DNA from: Eudorina sp. 2006-703-Eu-15
Taxonomy: Eukaryota > Chlorophyta > Chlorophyceae > Chlamydomonadales > Volvocaceae
DNA: 64,000 bases
NCBI GenBank assembly: GCA_003117195.1
Contig: BDSI01000007.1
Coordinates: forward strand, 1,364,001-1,428,000
Reading direction: 5' to 3'
In this document: positions 43,901 through 55,800 of the stretch, one piece after another
Layout: each line of letters opens with the position of its first letter
Numbering within the stretch: the first letter of the stretch is position 1
Made by a program: the position numbers and the translations under genes
The notes under the pieces: generated by a model
Databases searched by the model: none
The model's input: only the letters and a program-made list of their open reading frames with translations
Told to the model about the DNA's origin: nothing

Positions 43901-46900
43901 TGCCAACGGCCAACCGAACCGTCCAATCCTGCGACGGTTATTGCGGTTGTCGCGCAGGAGGCGGCATCCCAGCAGATGCCCGGCATCCTGGCCAGCCTGC
44001 CGGGTATGCTGTCGGGCACCGTCAAGAGTGTGAGCTTCAAGCACCTCACCTTTGGGGCGGCGCCGGTCCGCGTGGAGAGTAAGTCTCACTCTTTCCGCCC
44101 TATACACACACAACACACACGGCGGGGTTCTCCCTAAACACATACACACACACGTAGGCATATGTATTTTACTGTATGTGTCGGGCATTGGTTCCATCTT
44201 TTGGGGCACTGCTCTGCCCCTTGCATGTCACGCACTCCTGTTCTGCCACGTAGACACGCTTGCCATTCATGCGGGTTTGGCACCGTCCCTCACACCTTCC
44301 ATATCACTCACTCACTCCTACCTGCCCGGACCAACAGAATACGCGCGCGTACTGGTTCCTGACGAGAATGCCGCGGCCTTCCTGACGCGCGGCTCAGTGT
44401 TTACATTTGAAAATGTGGATGTAGATGTGTCGGGTACCATCCGGTCTCATAACGCGGGCGCCCGCTGGCACGTCCTCGCGTCAATCAGAGCACGGGTGAG
44501 GGGACAGCAGCGGTTACTGTCTGCCTGCGGTACGGCCTGTACTGTGCACTTCCCGGACCACCAGGCATCAAGGTGGCGAAGGAGCATGACGACGGGCTGG
44601 CGGTGGAGCTGTCGGTCAAGTGGTGTGGTGACCCGAACATCACTCTGGCCATTGAAATCCTCGGGGGGTGGGTGGGGAGGGGGGAGGGGGGAGGGGGGGA
44701 GTCGGGTATAGGAAACTGTAGACATGTTGAAGCTGCGCTGCTGCCAGAGCAAAGGTCCGATCGGTCGGGGCAGGCAGTGCGGAGCGGAGAGTAGGGGAGG
44801 CACGCCGGGTGGGGTGGAGGGCCGGGCGGGCCGGGCGGGGTGACTGTGTGCAGCCACGGTTATGGAACTGGGGATTCACGTGGAGGGCAACGGGAGTATA
44901 GGAGATTGGAGGAGGGAAGGGCAACGGGAGGGAGGCGAGGGCAAGGGGAAGGAGGCGAGGCGGTGAGGTCTTGGAAAGTTGGTTGTGGGGGTGGGGTAGC
45001 TGGCCAGCGCGGATCAATGCAGGGGCTGGGACGCGACCCGCGGCGCCCTCCCACGCCCTGGGGACCCAGTCCCGTGCCCGCCGTGGCTGCCCGACCCCTG
45101 CACTCATGCATCCAACCCCTGACGCCAATCTTTGCTCTGGCAGTCAGCGCGCTGCGTGCAGGCCACGACGTCTGCTGTCCTGCTGCTCCCCTGGTCGGCA
45201 TCCTCGATCAGGGTCGCAACCCCCCCTCCTGCAGCGCAGTTTGAATATGTCTACCAATTTACTATACCCCTCCCGTCCCGTCCACGCCCTGCGCGCGCAG
45301 TCAGAAGCTGTGCCCCCGAGTGCTGGACATATCGTTCGCTGCCACCGCACGAGTGCTGCTGAAGCCGCTGGTGCCGCGGCTGCCTGGCTTCGGTACGTGA
45401 CCCCTCACCGCGCGAACGAGAGGGGGGTCCTTGCCGTACACACACATGGTTGCAATTCTAGACACATGGGTGCCGCCGTGCATCGGGGCGGTGAGGGTTG
45501 CGCACCCGAGGGCCAGCAGGCGGGCCCCTCCCGCGCGACCGGCTGTCACACCGTGTGATGCGGTGTGGCGTAACGCGCTCACCTGCGCGCTCTGGGTGGG
45601 GTGCGCCTCGTCAGTCTGTACGGCTCAGAGCGGCGCTGCCTCACCTGTTCAGCCGAGGTGGGGGTTTGGTTGAGTGTGGTGCGTGTGTCCCTCTTGCGGT
45701 GTTTCATCAACCTATCATCGCGGCCCCGCAATCTGGGCTTTCACCGCAGTAACCCCGGTCCCCGCCCCGGTTGCGCCCCGCCCCTTTGCGCGTGCCCTTT
45801 CAGTCGCCGTGATGGCCACCCTGCCCAAGCCGCCTCTGATTAAGTACCGGCTGGACTTCGGCAAGGCGCTGGGCGGCTCCATGGCTCCCGCGGCCGTGAC
45901 GCCCGTCATCAACTTCTTCCTGCGTGGGATGATGGACCGCATGCTGGTGTGGCCGAACCGCGTGGTGGTTCCCATCCTACAGGTGTGTGGGGATGGGGGG
46001 GGGAAGAGAGGGTGCGGCGAGGGCAACAGGGGCGGGGATTCGGCGGGGGGGAGACGCAAACCTGCAGGGCCCTGGGAGGAGCAGGCTCCGAAAGGGGGGG
46101 GCACCCTCGCAGGTGGCGGCAGAGGGTGCTTCATGCCGTTCATGTGAGGAAAGAGGGCTGCGGGGGCCGACGAAGGTGTTGAGGGGGAGGCAGAGGGCCG
46201 GGGTGGTATAAGGCGGGAGATGGAGGCGGCAGAGGAGGACGATGAGGAGGAGGAGGATGCGGCCCGCCCCTCCTCTGACACCGCCTCCCGCCGCGTCGTC
46301 GGTCTTGTGGTCGGTCCAGTCTGCCCGCCCGTCTGACTGCCCCGGGCCTGTCCGCCGCTCCGCCTGCCCGCCACCCACCCTGGAGCACAGGAGACACCCC
46401 AGGACACGGGGGTGGTGTCGCTTCTCACCCGGCGCATCCGTGGCGTGCTGCGGGTGTGCGTGCTGCGGGGCAAGGCGCTCAAGGATCTCGACCCCACGGA
46501 CGAGGCGTGTGTGGAGCTGACCACCGACTCGGAGTACTTCGAGGTGGGGGCCGGCCCCGCGTGACTGGGGACGCGGGGGCCCCGGGCGGGCGGGCGCTCG
46601 GGCGGTGGTGGGATTGTCTGGGGTTTGCGACAGGGTTGGGGGCCTTGTCCGGCGTCCGCTTCGGCGCTTTGGGGCCCTCGTCCTCTTGGGCGCTGTTGTG
46701 TTCGGCCGATCGGCCTTGCGGCCCCCGATGTGTGACGACCGGCTGTATTGGCGACGGCTCCGCTCTGGGCCCTCCCCCGCTGCAGGCCACCCCCGGCCGC
46801 GCCGCCGTGTCGCCGGAGGACCTGGCGGCGGCTGACGGAAAGATCGAGCGGGTGGCCAACACGGAGCTGGTCACCTGGGAGCACTTCATCTACCTGCTGG

Positions 46901-47470
46901 TTCAGGTGCGAGGACGGCAGCCGGCGGGGGCGGGGTGGGGGTGGGGGAAGCGGGAAGGAAGTGACCAAACCAGTCCCGGGTTGGTCGAATGTCGTCCGTG
47001 GCCTTGGAAGTACGAACTGTGCTCCTGACTGTTTTTTTATCGTCTGTCAACTGGCTTAACTCTCCCGTCCCCCTTCCCCGCACCCCTCCCCGACGGGCTG
47101 GGTGTGTCTGGGCTGTTTCTTAATAACCCCCGCACCCCCTGCCCCCTGCCTCCGTGCGCGCCGCAGGAGCCGGAGACGCAGATGCTGCGCCTGGAGGCAT
47201 TCGACTTGTCGGCGGGGCGGCGGACCAAGGGCGGGGCCGGCCAGGGCGCCCAGATCACGGGCCGCCGCTCCGTGGGCCGGGCGCTGGTCAAGCTGGGCCG
47301 CGTGTGCAAGGCGGGCATGGAGGGCTCTCAGGAGCAGATGCCCGTGCGGGTGCAGCTGGGCGAGGGGGACTGGGGCAGCCCAGGAGGCCCGGTGGGTGCG
47401 ATAGGGGTGGAGGGCAGGGGGTAAAGGAAATTGGTTGAGGTTGAGGGGTGATGGGGTGAGTTCGGGGTCT

Positions 47471-47512
<42 letters not shown>

Positions 47513-50233
47513 TGTGTGTGTAGTGAAGAAACCGTAGCGTCAACCACGCCCGACTCCGCGCGGGTTCGTTTCTGGGTTGGTACTTGGTGTTTTCGTAATT
47601 GTTTCACCCCTCGGCTGGTTCACGCTGGCCCCGCCTTCCGCCGCCTAACAATGCTGCCATTTGACCCGCGGGTCAGTACGTTCTTGTTCTTGTTATGGTT
47701 GCTCCCTTTTAATTTCTGACCACTCCCTCTCTTAACGACGACGATGACGCTGCGCCCTCAACCATCGCGGCCCCCACCCCACCCCACCCCTATTATGGTC
47801 CGATAGGGCAAGGGGGCGGGTACCCTGCAGCTCAAGATGACGTACTTCCCCTCCGACGTGTTCACCAAGGAGCAGGTGCAGGAGTCCCAGAAGGTGAGCT
47901 GCGGGTCTGGATTTGCATATAGACCTCAAGACCCTGTACAGCTGTACTGCATCAACGGAATGTGTACGGCGCTCCTGCCACACCCCAACACCGGGCCCTA
48001 GGATCCCCCGTCTCCTCCCGCCTTTGCCACGCCTTTCCCTTTTCCTCACCCTCCCACGCTTTTCCCACGCCTTTCCCCCTGCCTTTCCCCCTGCCTTTCC
48101 CCCTGACCTTCCCACCCACCCCAGGGCATCATATCGGTTCGCCTGCTGGCTGTGTCCGGGTTGTCGCCGGGCGTCAACAACAACGTCACCGTGTACAGCA
48201 GCTACCAGCTCTCATCTCACAAGCGTGACGGCAAGCCCTCCTGCCAGACCGGCAAGCAGATCTGGACGCTGGCCAACTACGTGAGTGTGTCCCTAGCCCG
48301 GCAGGCACGCCGAACAGGAGTACCGTGCACGAGCGTGCAATTGCGCAGAGCTGCAGTGCCCACACGTCGCCCCGTGTGAGAGTGTGTGGTCAGAAAACAG
48401 ACATGTAGCCCACCCGACCCAAGCCCAGGGACGACCCGCAGACCCCCGACCTCCGCTGCTGACCCCGCTGCCGACCTCTCGCGCCCTCGCCGCTCCCCCC
48501 CCCAGGCCAACCAGCTCAAGGCGCAGATGCGCAAGCTGGAGCTCGAGCGGGACCAGGCCATCCGACAGGGCAACACGGCGGCGGCGGAGGCCAAGGCGGC
48601 GGAGATGCGCATCCTGCAGGCCGACATCGACGTCGCGTCGGACCCCAAGAACCAGGCCAACCGGTCGCGTAACGTCACGTTGGGGTTCATAGTGAGTGAT
48701 GAAACCGGCGCTGGGGATGGGCAGGGGAATGCTGTAGGGGTACGCGGTTGTACGGGTGTGTGAAGTACGGAGTACGGTGTTGAACTGTACGGGTTCAACG
48801 TGCTCTGCTGCCGTGCCACCACGTGTTTCTCCCCCCGCCCCCTCCCCGGAACACGCCAGCGACTAGTCTCTGCATCACCGCCACTCAGCCGCGCTTTGTG
48901 TGAACCTGAACCGCCGGCAGCGCCGCACGAGGCCCCCAACCGCCCAACTGCCCAACCGTCCAACTGCCCAACCGTCCAACTGCCGCAGATGGACTCTTCG
49001 GCGCTGAGCGCCTTCTACCAGGTGGAGGAGAAGCTGCCGGAGACCGGCGAGGACAACCTCATCACGATCAAGGTGGTGCAGGAGGGGCGCGTCAAGAGGG
49101 TGGCGGAGACGCTGGGGACGCTGCACATCCCGGTGTCGGTGGTCAAGAACTCGTGCGCCTACAACTCCATCAGCCGTGAGTGGCTGCTGGGTGGGGCCGG
49201 GACCGGGGCCGGGGCGGGGGCCAGAAGAAAGCGAGCCTTGGGTTTGGGGTTGTGGAGGAATGATGAAATTTAAGTTTCAAAACACGGGTGGTGGGGCTGA
49301 AGAAAAGGGTGGTTTGTGCAGCGCGGGCTCCATCCCTGCCTGCCTGCTTCCCTCGGCTGGTGCCCTCTTGGTGCAGCGCTGTGTGCGGCTTGTGTGTCCC
49401 CGGCCGTCCGGCCCACGGCCCCGAAACCAAACCAAACCCTGCGAGGCCGCGAAACTGTGCGAGAGTGCAAAATGGCCGCCCCTCACGTTTCTTTTCCCCA
49501 TCCGTCCATCCTTCCAGTTTGGATGTATGTCTACTAATGTCCTGAGCCCATCCCTCCCTGGGTGTGTCTGGCTGGGCTATATTTTTCTTTTAAATCCATC
49601 CCTCCCGACCTGCGCCTCGATCGACTTTGGCTCACCTTTCACCGCGTCGCGCTCCGTCATTTTCTGTTTTCCTCCGCAGGCAAGTTTGAGCACGGGCTGC
49701 ACAGCTGTAAATGGAAGTTGTACGACCCGGATCGACCTGGGGTGAACCCCCCGGAGAGCGAGTGGGGGTGGAAGCTGGAGGGCAGCGCCAGCGTGCGGAT
49801 CTGGGCCATGATCCGTTACACGCCCTGCGTTCAGGTGTGGACGGAGTTCAGGGAGGGGTACGGGGTGGGGGGGGAGGAGGGGCTCTTGGCCGCGCGTTCG
49901 TGGGGTTTGGGAGTTGGTGTTGGTTAGATACGATAGGCTTGAGAGGACTTCTCTTTTGGGGGGGGGGGGTCTTCATATTGCCAGAAGCAGAAGGTCCTGC
50001 AAGATCGGCGGCGCAGTGGTATTGGCCCAGTGCCCCGCCATTCAGCTCATTGCCTTCCACGTGGTGCAGTTCACACCTTCCCGTCGCCGCGCCGCGGCGC
50101 TCCCGCATCCCGCGCTGTTGCATTCCGCCTCCGACAGGCCAAGCCGGAGGAAACGATCGAGGAGGGCGAGGAGGCGGGGGCTGCGCAGGCCATGCCCTCA
50201 GGCACCTCGCCGGCCAAGGCAGAGGGCGCGTGA
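40925..50233 (+). CDS. Extended-synaptotagmin-like SMP-C2 protein, copy 1
   Basis: Sixteen exons: 40925-41908, 42357-42446, 43390-43455, 43958-44078, 44565-44667, 45301-45392, 45804-45982, 46391-46543, 46786-46905, 47167-47391, 47807-47893, 48125-48280, 48506-48691, 48989-49175, 49680-49834, 50138-50233; 999 residues. Order: a disordered Pro/Glu/Ala N-terminus; a helix SLKSLPKVAAEAA (about 219); a hairpin of two membrane segments (about 272-320); an SMP domain (329-545) with VELSVKWCGDPNITLAIE; then two C2-like modules (546-740 and 741-968), the second interrupted by a charged helix LKAQMRKLELERDQAIRQGN. By family knowledge such proteins tether the ER to the plasma membrane and move lipids. 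The canonical set of C2 calcium-binding aspartates is not evident, so calcium independence is possible. Tandem paralog downstream. Confidence 0.88.
42494..42545 (+). repeat. GGGTTGGGATCT tandem repeat in intron 2 of SMP-C2 copy 1
   Basis: Three to four 12-bp units. Followed in the same intron by a second array of 15-16 bp at 42770-42870 with CGTGGGACGAGCCTGG and variants. Confidence 0.8.
42770..42872 (+). repeat. GTGGGACGGGCCTGGC minisatellite
   Basis: About six to seven units of 15-16 bp in intron 2 of SMP-C2 copy 1. The units differ mainly by one base (GACGAG versus GACGGG). Confidence 0.8.
44704..44757 (-). repeat. Dispersed intron repeat, copy B (inverted)
   Basis: Reverse complement carries TTTGCTCTGGCAGCAGCGCA, then a GTCTACA segment, then TTTCCTATACCC. 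It matches the copy at 55469-55524. Located in intron 5 of SMP-C2 copy 1. Confidence 0.85.
45229..45274 (+). repeat. Dispersed intron repeat, copy C (partial)
   Basis: GCAGCGCAGTTTGAATATGT then CTACCAATTTACTATACCCC. A separate fragment TTTGCTCTGGCAG lies upstream at 45130-45143. Intron 5 of SMP-C2 copy 1, opposite in orientation to copy B in the same intron. Confidence 0.8.
47470..47521 (+). repeat. (TG)n microsatellite
   Basis: Long uninterrupted TG run with a single GAG break, in intron 10 of SMP-C2 copy 1. Confidence 0.9.
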
Positions 50234-52803
50234 GCGCCATGTATCGGGAGCGGAGCGGGACAAGGACGTCGTTGTTTAAATATTTCGATCGGCACTCGGA
50301 CATCCAGGGCAGGGGGCTGGACATCCAGAGGGCCGCATGTCGCCGCTGCGGCGCGTTCCCGGGGCTGACGTCGGAGACGGCCTGACCCATGGGTCTCGCC
50401 GCCGCTACGGTGACTGCTATGCTCTTGTGTCGTCTCTCGGCCCACAGCTGTTGTGTCGTCTCGCGTTGTGGGGTGCGCGGCGCTGCGGTGCTCTGCGGTG
50501 CAGTTCGCCGGTGCCGGTGGCGGCGCACGGCCCACGGCTGTGCCGGGATGGGGGCGCCCCGCGGCCGAAGGAGCTGCGGCGGTCTCCCAGATGCGGAGGC
50601 CTCCCAGATGCTTTTTGGCCCTTCCAATTGCATATAATATCATCATCTATTTACAATATGGTAGGAGTACAGGGTGACTACAGTACGGATGTTACGTTAC
50701 CGGTACGGTCGGCGTGCTGCATGGGGCGGCGACAGGCGCAGGCTTGTCTTCGGTCAGGGGGCTCTATGTATTGCGTGCCATACGATATGTCGTCGGTGTG
50801 ACTTGGTGCTGTCGTCGGAGCCCGGGACGGCGCCACCCGATATCCAAGTCCAGGGGCCGGTCGCCGGCGGCGAAGGCGGTCCGCAACGCCGCCCCTGTAG
50901 CTGCTGCTGTAGGATGGGCCGGGGCGCCGGGCGCTCTGTACGACACGGCGAGACCCAGCACCCCCACAACGCACAACCCAGGGTGGGTGTGTACGACGGG
51001 GCTGCTGGGCTCGTAGCGTTTGGAGGTGTTTCGTGTCGAGCGTGGTGCTGCGGCGTCGGCGGGGCGGCGCCGTGCTTTGCGCCATTACGTGTGTGTCGTA
51101 TTTTTTGTTTTTATAGGGAGATGGGTGCAACTTGAGGGCGCGGTAGTGCACGGGAAAGCCGTTTTTCTTTTCCGCTTTGTTTGTTTGTAGCGTCGAACAC
51201 TACACGCTAAGAGCATGGTGACTGAATTGCTCGGCACTGTTGGACGAGGGGGTACTTCTCCTGCTCCCACTCCTACTCCTACTCCTACTCCTGCTCCCAC
51301 TCCTACTCCTGCTCCTCACGGTGTTATGCGTTGATGACTGCTCTGAGGTCGTGCGACCACAGGGCCAGCAGCCGTACTGCGCGTCCAGTCGATCAGACTG
51401 ACCTGTTATCTATATCTGTACTGAGTGGACCCCATGTGTTGGCTTGTGCGCCGGGCCCTAGCAGCGTTCGAGAGGCTATGGAGGCGGTGGCGTGTGGAGG
51501 CGTGTGGCGAGTAGGCCGCCGCTGTCCATGACCCAACGCCTTGGACTATGGAGGAATGCCGTACGGTATCTCTGTGTGTGTGAGGTTTTGGACGTTTGCA
51601 TCGAGCTAGTCGTACCCTCTTTTGTGTACCCGCGCCTGTGTGTTGGGGTAAGGCACCGAAGCGTCGGTGTGTGTGGGCCCGGGCCCCACGGGTCGGATGG
51701 GTGGCAGCAGCCAAGCTGATCTTATGGCGGCAGTGACAGGCGGTTTAAGGACATAGGGGGTCACGTCGGTCGACCCGCAGTCGTCGAACGTCAGTTGTCA
51801 TTGCGGCTCAGAATCTCCGGGGACCCTCCCTTGCCGCATCGCAGCGCCCGATGGGTCAACGGCGTACGCTGTGTACAGCATGTACAACCGGTGCCGGTTA
51901 CAGCGAACCGACGTGACCTTGGCAAGGCGGTGTCTCTGCCCACCGCCTCCCCGCAGGGTGTCAGGCACCCCTGTATGCCTCGATGAGACTATTACCTCAC
52001 AGACATTATGTTACGGGCTAGCCAGGAACACGGGTCGCTGCCCCTCCTCCCTGCTACGCTAATTCATGTGGTCGCGATCCAACGAGCTGGTAGTATCAAG
52101 TCACCACTAGGAGCAGGCCTATTCAGGGGCCTTGGGGACGTCAGGAAGCTGGGGATGACTGTGTTCAGGCGTTTACCATGCACGATGCCATGCCGAGGGG
52201 AAGAGCGAAATGGAGGTTGGGACATTCCTTCGGCCTGGTCCGGAACCCTCCCCTTCGTTGACACAGTGTGGGGAGACGAGAAAGTCAGACACTGGTGGAG
52301 AGAAACGGACAGAAACTGAGAGTGATCGGGCTGAGAAGTTTAATGTGCAGACGGGTTTTAACAGGTCATCGGTGCAGTTGACAGCTGTGATCAGCGCGAA
52401 ATGCGTCTCGGGAGGCATAGGGTTCGAGCGCGCCGTACGTTGCGCGTACGTGCTAGTCTGAGATAGCTAAATTGCGTACGTCCCAATGTCGAATAATAAT
52501 TTACCTGAGTGCTTGCTCGTTTGTGGGAACAGCTTCTGCATGCGCGGCCGAAATAAAGTTTTACCGTACGCGGGACATTACGGCCCAACGCCTCCTCGGA
52601 CCGAAGATGTCTTTGTGCTGTTGCCACCACTCTTGGCAGCCATTGATGCGCCTGCCGCTAACGTGAGTTGTCCGGTCAGCAATGTTGCGCTAACGAGTCA
52701 GGGAATCCGCCACTTTCCCATTTGGCAGGTTTTGCCTTGCCTAAATGGTCATCTAGTTGAATGTTAATCATAGATGAGTTGCTAATATTTAAGGAGTAAA
52801 CAA
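50234..52803. other. Intergenic between the two SMP-C2 paralogs
   Basis: The left part, GC-rich, should hold the 3' UTR of copy 1 and includes a GACCCATGGGTC site at 50384-50395. A CTCCTA/CTCCTG hexamer repeat is at about 51250-51316. From about 52000 the GC content declines and ends in an AT-rich stretch with CTAATATTTAAGG immediately before the start codon of copy 2. Open frames such as 52486-52767 (93 codons) have no family resemblance. No degraded gene copy was recognised. Confidence 0.5.
51250..51316 (+). repeat. CTCCTA/CTCCTG hexamer repeat
   Basis: About eleven 6-bp units, mostly CTCCTA or CTCCTG with CTCCCA variants, between the two SMP-C2 genes. Confidence 0.85.
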
Positions 52804-55800
52804 ATGGCAGCCATACGGGAAGAAGTAGTTGTTGCGGAGGTGCGAAGGACTGCCGAAGGCATAGTTGTTCAGGAGACTGTCGCATTGAACGCCATTGAGC
52901 AGGTTATTGCCAACGTTCAAAACGAGGCACAGAATTTGGCGCCTGCGGTTGAGCAGGCCGATGCTGTCGCGGTGCAGCTAGAACAAGCAGCCTCCATCAG
53001 CCTAAGCCCACCGGAAGCACATGGCGCAGCTCTTCCTCAATCTTTCGACGGGTCATTGGGCAACCCTGCAGCCCAGGCACCGGTGGCGAGTGAAGAGATT
53101 ACGGAGGAGGTGTTAACGCCGAAAGCAGCTCCTCGAACTTTGGATGCTGCAACGCCAAGCACAGCTGTTGTGCCTTCGCCTGTAAACGGGGACCCCAACG
53201 GCGTCGCGGGGACCCCAACCACGGTAACGGCTATTCCGGGCCCAACGTCGCCTGGGACGGATGAAGCGCTCGGTACACCAGTTCAACTTCAGAGGACATC
53301 TCCATCCAGTCCGGCTGCAAAGCCGGAAAGCGGTGGCGTTGGGTCGCCCGCCATCGCCAAGGTCGCGTCGACAGATGGTCTGGAGACGCAATCGTCGCTG
53401 AAAGACCTGCCAAAAGTCGCTGTTGATGCGGCGAAGCAGGCGGGGCAGGCTTACGTGGATGCCGGCAAGGAGGCTAAAACGACGATGAAATCGCTCGCGA
53501 CAGCTTTCCTGACGAAGCAGGGACCGCCGATCACCTTGACGCTGGACCACATCGTCACTGCAATTTTCCTCGTTTGCGTCGGCTTCCAATTCCTCATCCT
53601 ACCCGTTTTCCTGCCGGGCCTCTTCCGGCTGGTGTACTGCCTGGTGTGGGGCCTGCTCCTCGGCCTCGGCCTCAGCTTCCTCTTCTACCTGAACAAAAAG
53701 AACAAGCGGCAGGCAAATGAGCTGGTGAGTGGCGCGCAAGGGGCCCCGACGGCGGGCCGGTCAACGGCTCCTACAGTCTTTAGAGTCAACCACCATAAGG
53801 AAGCCCCTCTTTGCTCTTTCCCCCGCCGTAACGCTGACCCACATGCTGGCTCCCTCCTACTCACAACCGCACCGCGTGCTCCCCCCTGGAGCTGCGGCTG
53901 ACCGTCGTCCGGCTGTGGCCGCAGCAGCTGCTGGGCCTCATCCCCGCCATGCTCCTGCCATTCTCGGGTCACGCCTCGCAGTCCCGCCCACCGTCCTGTC
54001 TGCTCACCGCCGTTTCTCCATCCCCCTCCGCTCCACTGCCCCGCCCCTTCCCCTGTCGCTGATCGCCGCCCTTTCCCCCTCCCCATGCCGCCCCGCCCCT
54101 GCACTTCCCCGCCCCCGCCGCCGCCCCTTCCCGTCCCTCCCCCCGCAGCTGGGCACCAATCTGGGTATCAAGGGGCTGTACCTGGTGGCCGGAGACCTGC
54201 CCTCCTGGTTGAACATGTCCAACACGGAGAAGCTGGAGGTGGGGCTGAAGGGGGGGGGCGCTGACGCAGCCAGGGGGGCCCGGACGGAGCCGGGGTGGGT
54301 GGGTGAAGCTCGAGGGGGGGTTGGGGGCCGCAGCCAGGGCGTGGATGAAGCTCGGAAAGGGCGACAGGGTTCAGCCCCGGGCACCAGACAGTGGGATGGG
54401 AAGCCCGTTGCCTGGTTGGCCAACAACGACTGCTCCCCCCTGACGGGGTGTGGCGTGTCGGGGTTTCGCGGCCCCGTGGACTGTCCCTCCCTCTCCCTCG
54501 GACCTGACCTTGCCCCGTTGAGTGGAAGGGGGCTTGGCTTCCTCCGGGGTCGGGCCGGGTCCTGGTCCCTTCTGTCCGACCGCGCCGTGTGTTGTTGTCC
54601 CGTGTGATCTACGGGTCGCCCTCACAAGGGTTTCTCTTCCCGGGGCTGTGAATGCCCCCTACACTGCATTTGGGGTCTAAATCCCCAACCAATCAACCAA
54701 CCAACCATCAACCGGATGCCGGGCCCGTCTGCTGTTACCAACCGCCAAACCAACCCTCCACAGTGTCCCCGGTTACCTCCTCCATCCACCTCCTGTACAC
54801 ACACATATACATGCCATGCCCCCCATCTGGGCACCAATCTGCTCTGTGCCTGCCTACGAACACGCATGCTCATCCCGCAGTGGCTCAACCGGCTGATTGG
54901 GGAGTTGTGGCCGTACGTGGACAAGGGCGTGTGCGGCATGATCAAGGTACGACAAGGGGGTCGCGTGTGCGTGTACGACAGGAAGAACTTGGCCGTACGA
55001 CTGTTAACACTGGTCTGGGTTGTGTTTGTACGAATGTGCGTTGCGATTCGCGTAGATCCTGAGTCTTTGTGGGCGTCTCACTGATGTACGGATATGCACG
55101 GCATTGCATCTGCGACACCCCCTCAGGAGATCACGGCACAGGTGATGCCTGGGGTGCTGAAGACGCTGCCCGGAGGTCTGTCCGGCATCGTCAAGAGCAT
55201 CGGCTTCAAGCACCTCACCTTTGGTGACGCGCCCTTCCGCGTCGAATGTGAGTGCCGTACATCGTACAGTACCACCGTGTCGTACACCGCATCGCGCAAG
55301 TCGTGCATTGCAGTCGGGGCATTTCGGTGGCGGGTCGGGGGGGAGGGGGTAAAGGTACGCGGCGGTGGTACGGCATGGAGTGCGTTCGGGTACTGATGGT
55401 TGTGTGGGAGAACCCCCCAACCTGCCTCGCAACGCTGGAGATCCTAGTACAATTGATTCTTCATCAGACCTTTGCTCTGGCAGCAGCGCAGTTTGAATGT
55501 GTCTACCAATGTCCTATACCCCACCCGCCCCCTCGCGCATCCGATCCCTCGCTCATCGACATCGACACCGGGAGTATCGTAGTTTGTGTACCATCATCAA
55601 CCCACCGACAGCAGCATCGCGTCGTGGCACCCAAAAGGCGCAGCGACGCCCAACAGGCCGTCAGGTTGCGCCCCCTCTCGCCGGCTCGCCATTGCCGCTT
55701 CCTGCCCGTTCCGGTATCTGTATACCAGTTAGCTGTATATACCATCATCTTTTGGATTCCGTTAATATGGTTTCCCCTGGCCCCTGGCCCCTGGCCCCTG

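Noticed and set aside
45715..46968. 417-codon minus-strand open frame
   Set aside because: Compositional antisense of SMP-C2 copy 1 exons 7-9 and their introns; low-complexity Pro/Ser/Arg content.
52486..52767. 93-codon open frame upstream of SMP-C2 copy 2
   Set aside because: No similarity to the open frame upstream of copy 1 and no recognisable motif; probably 5' UTR/promoter.
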